Shown one piece after another: positions 30,969-35,193 of a stretch of DNA of 35,193 nt; position 1 is the first letter of the stretch, and each line of letters opens with the position of its first letter. The DNA is from an uncultured Oscillospiraceae bacterium (GTDB lineage: Bacteria > Bacillota > Clostridia > Oscillospirales > Oscillospiraceae), in contig CAJTSQ010000025.1 in the NCBI GenBank assembly GCA_910578735.1, positions 1-35,193 of the forward strand, in the 5' to 3' direction. A program made the translations under genes and the position numbers. The notes under the pieces are model-generated. The model ran no database searches, was not told where the DNA came from, and worked only from the letters and a program-made list of their open reading frames with translations.

Positions 30969-33011
30969 CTACTGTACACCAACGCCCACTCGGGCGTCCT
31001 CTGCGTCAATAACAGGCTTGAATACCTGAGCAAACTGGGCAAGGTCGCCGTCAAAATGGATATGTATATTGGGCCGGACAATAATGGGCGTTTGCCGCCC
31101 GCTGTCGTTCCCGCTTGCGCCATAGCTGGCCGTGGGCGGTGCGGAGTAACCAGCAGACGGGGCCATGTCCGCCGTGGCGATTGCTACCCGGCTCTGCGCC
31201 GCTGGCATTGCCGCCGCAAGGTCGGAGATCATACGGTCCCGGGCGGACGGCATGGCCGTCTCCAGGGCAGGGGCCGCACGGCTCAGGGGGCTGGAAGCTA
31301 TGTCGCCATCGGACAGAGCCATAGGGGCCGCTGATGGTCCGTCGCTCTGAAGAGATGGACCGCCAGAGCGTCGGCCACCCCCCTGGACCGCTCCACTGTA
31401 ATCCGGGACTTCCGGCATTTTCATGCTTTGCAGCTCTTTGCCCCGTCCGGTCAGAAATGCGATTGCCGCAGCCAGCGCCAGCACCGCCGCAATCACAACG
31501 CCGATCACAATAACCCATTGCCCCAGCGTCAAGGATACCGCAGTTCCAGCTATGGAGAAGGTTGTACTTGCAATACCAGCCGCCCCCAGCGCCCCTGTAA
31601 TTGCTGTGATAATACCGGCAATCGGGCTGATAACGGCCAGGAATGCCACAACACCCACAACCGCTGCCTGTGCTCCATCCGGGATACCGTTGAACCAGTC
31701 CATGAAGGTGGTTGCCATTTGGGTAAGCGTAGTCAAAAATGGTTGGATGCTTTCCGCAAGCCGGGACATGCTTTCCTGGAAACGGAGGTTTGCCTCCCGG
31801 CTCTCCATGATAGCCTGGTTATTCTCCCGGAAAATGTCTCCTGTCTCTCCATAGATTATCCCCAGGTTGTTCATGATAAGCTCAGCCCGTTTCCCTTCGT
31901 CGCTGAGAAGGGAAAGACTTTCATTGAATGCGTCCTCACTCTCACCCGCCCAATTCAGGGCATCCGCTAAAACGCCGGTGACCTGTCCGGTTTTAGCGGT
32001 TTCGTTGGCTGCTTCAATCAATCCCTCAATGGGGAGAGCGTCGCCAAAGGTGCCGTACACCCCAGCCGCAATCTGTGTCCATTTGGCAACGTCCTCCTCA
32101 CTCCGGGCCAGCGAGGCAAGGAGCTGCGACGCTTCCGCAGCCGTGTCAATATCGCCAAGTATCCCGTAAAAGGACGAAAAAGCCTGATTTGCCACATCGG
32201 CACTATACCCCGCCGCTTCAAAGGCGGTATTTAATTTGGCTTGAGCAACACGATACTCTTCAGTAGCCTCGTTAAGGTTTAATACCCATTGGACAAGCTC
32301 CCCAATTTTTTCCATGAGAAAGCCGAAAGATTCGGCGGCAAGCTGCCCGGCTAACACACTGCCCGCAAGACTTTCAGACAATGAATCTGTATCGTCTGTA
32401 CATTCGTCGGTGTTTTCGCTCAGGTTTTCCAGTTCATCAGCGTACTGCCGTGCCTGTTGCTGTGCCTGCTCTAAAGCCTCAGACAATTCCCGGTAGCCTT
32501 CCGCGTCCTCGGAATCCAGTCCGGCCTCTCTGGCCTGTTCCAGTGCCTCGCTCAACTCAGAGGCCTGGGCCTCCGCTTCCGCAAGCGCTTTTGTTAACAG
32601 CCTCTGCTTTTCGACTAAAACGTCAGCGCTTCCGTGGTCAAAATTTAATTCCTGGTTTATTTCCCGCAGTTCTGCGTTATACTGTTGGGCCTCCACGGTG
32701 GCCTCAGACAGAGCCAGAACCAGCTCCCTATACCCTTCTGCGTCCGTTTCATCCATTCCGGACGCCTTTGCTTTCTCAAGCTCTTTTGTGAGTTCCGACA
32801 CTTCAAGTTCAGAACTGGCAACAGCTTTCGTCAAGAGCTTTTGCTTTTCTGTCAAAAGGTCAACATTTTTCGGGTCTAATTTCAGGGCGTTATTTACGCT
32901 CTTCAAGGAGTTAGCTGTCTTTTTGCCCTCATCTTGAATGGTCTTGTAACCCCTTTTTATGTCGTCAGCCGAAAAATCCACCCCAATTTTTACAGTACCG
33001 TCATTCGCCAT
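30969..33011 (-). CDS. Phage tail tape measure protein
   Basis: 680 aa, short for a siphophage. Order: N-terminal motif TVKIGVDFSADDIKRGYKTI; two coiled-coil repeats of exactly 79 residues (43-115 and 122-194) sharing EKQ-LLTKA and AEGYREL; a helical central part; two or three hydrophobic segments (~460-550, AAVVGVVAFLAVISPIAGII, WVIVIGVVIAAVLALAAAIA); a Ser/Ala/Pro linker; and the C-terminus IIVRPNIHIHFDGDLAQFAQ. This is the tape measure architecture, which sets tail length and helps DNA passage. GGAGG precedes ATG 33011. By the ~1.5 A per residue rule it would give a tail of about 100 nm (inference). Confidence 0.9.
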   Translation of the reverse strand: MANDGTVKIGVDFSADDIKRGYKTIQDEGKKTANSLKSVNNALKLDPKNVDLLTEKQKLLTKAVASSELEVSELTKELEKAKASGMDETDAEGYRELVLALSEATVEAQQYNAELREINQELNFDHGSADVLVEKQRLLTKALAEAEAQASELSEALEQAREAGLDSEDAEGYRELSEALEQAQQQARQYADELENLSENTDECTDDTDSLSESLAGSVLAGQLAAESFGFLMEKIGELVQWVLNLNEATEEYRVAQAKLNTAFEAAGYSADVANQAFSSFYGILGDIDTAAEASQLLASLARSEEDVAKWTQIAAGVYGTFGDALPIEGLIEAANETAKTGQVTGVLADALNWAGESEDAFNESLSLLSDEGKRAELIMNNLGIIYGETGDIFRENNQAIMESREANLRFQESMSRLAESIQPFLTTLTQMATTFMDWFNGIPDGAQAAVVGVVAFLAVISPIAGIITAITGALGAAGIASTTFSIAGTAVSLTLGQWVIVIGVVIAAVLALAAAIAFLTGRGKELQSMKMPEVPDYSGAVQGGGRRSGGPSLQSDGPSAAPMALSDGDIASSPLSRAAPALETAMPSARDRMISDLAAAMPAAQSRVAIATADMAPSAGYSAPPTASYGASGNDSGRQTPIIVRPNIHIHFDGDLAQFAQVFKPVIDAEDARVGVGVQ

Positions 33012-33032
33012 TGTTCTGTACCTCCATAGGGG

Positions 33033-33368
33033 TTACTGGTTCAAATTTGCAAGTTCAACAGCCTTTTTCATGTCAGGGTTATTCAGAACACCTTGCAACA
33101 TTTCAAGGGAAGGGGCGGCATAAACATTCACAATGTCCATGCAGGCTTTCAGAATCATGTTGACGTCCGCCGTCTCCAGGTCCGGGAAAGCGCCGGGGGC
33201 CATCTCCTCCACAAATCTGTGCTGGCCCTCCATTACCTCCCTCCGGGTGATCTCGCCGGTTTTGCACCGCCTACCCAGAGCGGCCAGCCTTGACATTTTA
33301 TCATCCACCGCAATGGTGCGGGTGGGCAGGATGTACTCTTTGCCGTTGATTGTTACAGTGTAATTCAT
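33033..33368 (-). CDS. Tail-assembly-chaperone-like protein, copy 1
   Basis: 111 aa from ATG 33368 behind AGGAG. It begins with two strands (YTVTINGKEYILPTRTIAVD), then helices with GEITRREVMEGQHRFVEEM and LETADVNMILKACMDIVNVY. Position directly upstream of the tape measure gene is where tail assembly chaperones (gpG/gpGT) lie in siphophages. No slippery frameshift product was identified. Paralogous to the 30672-30956 protein. Confidence 0.7.
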   Translation of the reverse strand: MNYTVTINGKEYILPTRTIAVDDKMSRLAALGRRCKTGEITRREVMEGQHRFVEEMAPGAFPDLETADVNMILKACMDIVNVYAAPSLEMLQGVLNNPDMKKAVELANLNQ

Positions 33369-33383
33369 TTTAAATGCTCCTCT

Positions 33384-33599
33384 CTATTCGCTCAGTAATT
33401 CATTCAGTAAATCGGGCAGCTGTCCCTGACCCTTGCTCCGGGTCTCAAACCGCTCCACGCTGCCGTGGTCGGTCATTATCAAGTGGACACAATCCCCGCC
33501 GTCCATCGTGCGCCGGGTGCCATCCTTGAACGTCACCAACACGCCGCCGCAGTTGGCAATCTGCCCCCGGATGCGCTCCAGCCTGGAAAGAATTGACAT
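33384..33599 (-). CDS. Small phage-type protein, 71 aa
   Basis: Not recognised by name. ATG 33599 behind GGGGAGG. An N-terminal helix (MSILSRLERIRGQIANCGG) is followed by a beta hairpin (VLVTFKDGTRRTMDGGDCVH) and VERFETRSKG, resembling small phage proteins with an SH3-like strand pair. It lies 3 bp after the preceding gene, so it is translationally coupled. Confidence 0.65.
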   Translation of the reverse strand: MSILSRLERIRGQIANCGGVLVTFKDGTRRTMDGGDCVHLIMTDHGSVERFETRSKGQGQLPDLLNELLSE

Positions 33600-33602
33600 T
33601 AT

Positions 33603-33857
33603 TCACACCTCCCCATAATCTGCTATGAACCGTTCTAGGTCCTCCATGCTCAAATCGAGACTGCCTGTCCCATCCAATGGATCATCCCGGTTAAACTCAG
33701 CCAGCAACGCCGCTTTCTCCAGGCTGTCCATCTTAGAAAGCCTCTGCCCCATGTTGTACAAGCTCCGGGACAGTTCGTCCACGGGGTATTCCTGCTCCAT
33801 CCGCTTCCGCTCTATGGCTTCAGCCAGCGCCGCAAGCCGGGAATCAATACTTGCCAT
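33603..33857 (-). CDS. Small acidic helical phage-type protein, 84 aa
   Basis: Not recognised. ATG 33857 behind AAGGAGG. Helical, with RLAALAEAIERKRMEQE and SLYNMGQRLSKMDSLEKAAL and an acidic end (DLSMEDLERFIADYGEV). It overlaps the end of the TerS-like gene by 14 bp and is tightly packed between it and the 71-aa gene. Confidence 0.65.
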   Translation of the reverse strand: MASIDSRLAALAEAIERKRMEQEYPVDELSRSLYNMGQRLSKMDSLEKAALLAEFNRDDPLDGTGSLDLSMEDLERFIADYGEV

Positions 33858-34218
33858 CGTGTCCTCCTTCCATCGCCGTCTCCAACTCTTGCAGCCGGTT
33901 CAAAATGTCCGTTGTCTCAGTCAGCTTTATGCCGTGGGACAGGATAGCTCTGGCCGCAGATATGCGGGCCTGGGCGTCCTCTTCCCTGTCCTCCACGATC
34001 TCACGCAGGGTGGACAGGGCCGGGGATATGGCCTGCTGGGCTTGCCGGGTGGCGTCCTCGACCATGTTCCCAAATGCGTCCCGGTACGCTGCCTGAAACT
34101 CTGGGTCTGCCAAATAGTCTCTAAGTGTGCGGGGGGCAATACCCGCCGCCTTTGCCGCCGCCGCCTTGCTGGGGGATGTCAGAAGCGCCGCAAGCGCCTT
34201 TTGCTGTCTCGGTGTCAT
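33844..34218 (-). CDS. TerS-like / phBC6A51-type HTH protein
   Basis: 124 aa from ATG 34218 behind GGAGAGGAGG. The N-terminal HTH (RQQKALAALLTSPSKAAAAK, AGIAPRTLRDYLADPEFQAA) followed by a helical oligomerisation part (ARISAARAILSHGIKLTETT) is the layout of small terminase subunits, which recognise packaging sites, and of phBC6A51-like HTH proteins. No large terminase is encoded nearby, so either it recruits a helper's motor or it acts only as a DNA-binding regulator. It overlaps the nuclease frame by 98 bp. Confidence 0.7.
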   Translation of the reverse strand: MTPRQQKALAALLTSPSKAAAAKAAGIAPRTLRDYLADPEFQAAYRDAFGNMVEDATRQAQQAISPALSTLREIVEDREEDAQARISAARAILSHGIKLTETTDILNRLQELETAMEGGHDGKY

Positions 34219-34573
34219 TGTTTACCTCCTCTCCGCTTTTCGCCGTTTTCTGCCGGTCATAGAGTACAAGCCAGTGGTCAAGCTCCATCGTCACCCTCCA
34301 CCTCTGCCGGTTGCCCCTGTGGAAAACCGTGGGGAGACCATCCCCGAAAAACTCAGCGTCCTTTGCCGCCCGGGCCAGCGCCGCCGACAGGTCCACACCC
34401 TCCCGGCGTTTCAGCTCGCAGTGGACGCCGGGCAACCCTACCAGGTCGGGCTCCCGCCCGAAACTCATAGGCTCACCTGGCCGCACATCATAGCCACGTT
34501 CTCGGAGAAGTCCGGCAAGCTCGATTTCTGCCCGCCGCCCTTTTGCCTGTGATCTTTTACCCGTATGTATCAA
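34121..34573 (-). CDS. PDDEXK nuclease, Holliday-junction-resolvase-like
   Basis: 150 aa as read. GRRAEIELAGLLRERGYDVR, REPDLVGLPGVHCELKRREG give the E...D...E-x-K catalytic set of archaeal Hjc/phage HJ-resolvase-like nucleases, which cut branched DNA. The start is uncertain: the only start-like codon at 34573 is TTG (TTGATACATACG) directly after AAAGGAG, which is too close for normal spacing. The last ~40 residues overlap the TerS-like gene in another frame and are Gly/Lys-rich, so the true end may be earlier or the 3' part may be frameshifted. First well-sized gene of the cassette after the 9-bp repeat array. Confidence 0.75.
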   Translation of the reverse strand: MIHTGKRSQAKGRRAEIELAGLLRERGYDVRPGEPMSFGREPDLVGLPGVHCELKRREGVDLSAALARAAKDAEFFGDGLPTVFHRGNRQRWRVTMELDHWLVLYDRQKTAKSGEEVNNDTETAKGACGASDIPQQGGGGKGGGYCPPHT

Positions 34574-34597
34574 CTCCTTTTTTCAATCTGCTACCCT

Positions 34598-34682
34598 ATG
34601 GACAGAATGGACTAAATGGACAATATTCAAGCTGTTCGGGTATTCTGTCCATTGTGTCCATTGTGTCCATTGTGTCCACGGG
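34598..34682. repeat. Facing arrays of 9-bp repeats (ATGGAC-N3 x3 / GTCCAY-N3 x4)
   Basis: Left arm: ATGGACAGA (34598-34606), ATGGACTAA (34607-34615), ATGGACAAT (34616-34624). Right arm, inverted: GTCCATTGT (34647-34655), GTCCATTGT (34656-34664), GTCCATTGT (34665-34673), GTCCACGGG (34674-34682). All units are contiguous at exact 9-bp period around a 22-bp centre. It lies in the gap upstream of the nuclease start. Candidate operator, packaging or replication site. Confidence 0.8.
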
Positions 34683-34697
34683 CCAGAGGATTTACAT

Positions 34698-34817
34698 TTA
34701 TTTTTGGGCTTGCCTTGCGCCCGGCTCCTTCCGGAGCAGCGCCCGGATAAACCGGAGAATCAGGTCAAGTTCCCGATTACCAGCTCTATCCAGTAGTTCA
34801 ATGATTTCCAACCTCAT
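34698..34817 (-). CDS. Tiny protein, 39 aa, LLDxxxxRELDLILRFI motif
   Basis: ATG 34817 is chosen because GGAGGAA stands 5 bp upstream; the longer frame to 34880 is a shadow of the upstream gene. The sequence MRLEIIELLDRAGNRELDLI followed by LRFIRALLRK is a single amphipathic helical unit. It resembles the upstream truncated neighbour (LLDxxSDRDLRGILYVLKVL), so the two are tandem paralogs of a common small element-borne family whose function is unknown. It overlaps the end of that neighbour by 20 bp. Confidence 0.55.
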   Translation of the reverse strand: MRLEIIELLDRAGNRELDLILRFIRALLRKEPGARQAQK

Positions 34818-34893
34818 GCTGTTCCTCCTCCCTGGCCAATACCTTGAGAACATATAAGATTCCCCGTAGGTCACGATCACTGAGCTTGTCTAA
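34798..34893 (-). pseudogene. C-terminal remnant of a small helical gene cut by IS5
   Basis: The minus-strand frame reads LDKLSDRDLRGILYVLKVLA then REEEQHEVGNH and stops at 34800-34798. Its 5' part is replaced by the IS end at 34894. The motif matches the downstream 39-aa gene, so it was a paralog. IS insertion removed its start and any upstream cassette promoter. Confidence 0.55.
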
Positions 34894-35193
34894 GAGCCTG
34901 TTTAAAATCTTTTGACAAACGAGAAGGAAAAGCAGATAATAAGGGAAAACAGGCAGGAGATGATGGCGAATGCGTCAATATCCAAGCGATATCAGTCGGG
35001 AAGAGTATGAAGAGATACGAGAGGATTTAGAAGGAGCAAGGAAAAAGACGCGCCCCAGAGAGTACGATTTGTACGACGTATTTTGTGCGGTGCTATATGT
35101 GGTACAGGGTGGAATACAATGGCGAATGCTGCCCAGCGATTATCCCAAATGGCAAAGCGTTTACTACTATTTCCGGGTATGGTCCGAAAAAGA
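34894..35193 (+). mobile_element. IS5-family insertion sequence, partial (right window edge)
   Basis: The left end begins GAGCCTGTTTAAAATC at 34894, a typical IS5-group terminal repeat, preceded by TAA (possible target duplication). ~75 bp of leader precede the transposase gene. The right end is beyond the window. Confidence 0.8.
34970..35193 (+). CDS. IS5-family transposase OrfA, N-terminal fragment
   Basis: Open from ATG 34970 to the window edge, ~74 residues: MRQYPSDISREEYEEIREDL, REYDLYDVFCAVLYVVQGGI, QWRMLPSDYPKWQSVYYYF. This is the DUF4096 domain of IS5-type transposases, usually OrfA of a two-frame DDE enzyme joined by programmed frameshifting. The catalytic part lies outside. It differs in sequence from the transposase at the left window edge. 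Confidence 0.88.
   Translation, partial: MRQYPSDISREEYEEIREDLEGARKKTRPREYDLYDVFCAVLYVVQGGIQWRMLPSDYPKWQSVYYYFRVWSEK

Overview
The window looks like a 35 kb piece of a high-GC, spore-forming gut Firmicute of the Oscillospiraceae type (Flavonifractor/Lawsonibacter/Intestinimonas-like). Supporting evidence is the spoIIAA-spoIIAB-sigF operon, a fragment of an alpha/beta-type small acid-soluble spore protein (SASP), YerC, Fhs, and the GC-rich codon use. No species call is possible by eye. Both window ends lie inside different, incomplete IS5-family transposase genes, so this may be a whole contig broken at insertion sequences.

Left accessory part (1-8230). An IS5-family end cuts off the 5' part of a bcp-type peroxiredoxin gene. 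A YxjI/LURP-one protein and an unknown 212-aa protein follow. Next comes a mobile-element scar: an XRE regulator divergent from two overlapping small basic ORFs; an AT-rich patch with a doubly broken small gene and the C-terminal third of a cysteine desulfurase; CGTATAA-type repeats and a structured RNA resembling a group II intron 5' end; a tyrosine integrase with an in-frame amber codon; a TnpW-like small protein; and an intact TnpX-type large serine recombinase. The recombinase ends 21 bp before the 3' two-thirds of a SASP gene, the likely integration target.

Core part (8228-27770). A 137-aa hypothetical protein; a DUF1934 protein and argS; a NUDIX/CoA pyrophosphatase; the spoIIA forespore sigma operon; a TauE/SafE permease; an internally deleted cca remnant; yerC; a likely histidine-use cluster (NhaC-family antiporter, PH-like membrane protein, histidine ammonia-lyase, DapF-like racemase); the divergent fhs; an mgtE Mg2+ transporter behind an unidentified attenuator leader; a DUF6485 protein; a sigma-region-4 pair; tRNA-Thr and tRNA-Tyr; a small P-loop ATPase; pgi; and tRNA-Val.

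Right accessory part (27790-35193). Downstream of tRNA-Val there are short direct repeats, an AT-rich Fic gene behind a 15-bp perfect inverted repeat, and a compact minus-strand phage-like cassette. In transcription order the cassette holds: a 39-aa protein, a PDDEXK/Holliday-junction-resolvase-like nuclease, a TerS-like HTH protein, two small unknowns, a tail-chaperone-like protein, a tape measure protein, a second chaperone-like paralog, a Cys-rich protein, a coiled-coil protein and a truncated sigma factor. No large terminase, portal, capsid, baseplate or lysis gene is visible. A striking operator-like array (three ATGGAC repeats facing four GTCCAY repeats, all at 9-bp period) lies at the head of the cassette.

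The strongest candidates for something undescribed are the head-less tape-measure cassette with its 9-bp array, the hutH/DapF-like/NhaC cluster with an unusual MIO triad, and the mgtE attenuator leader.
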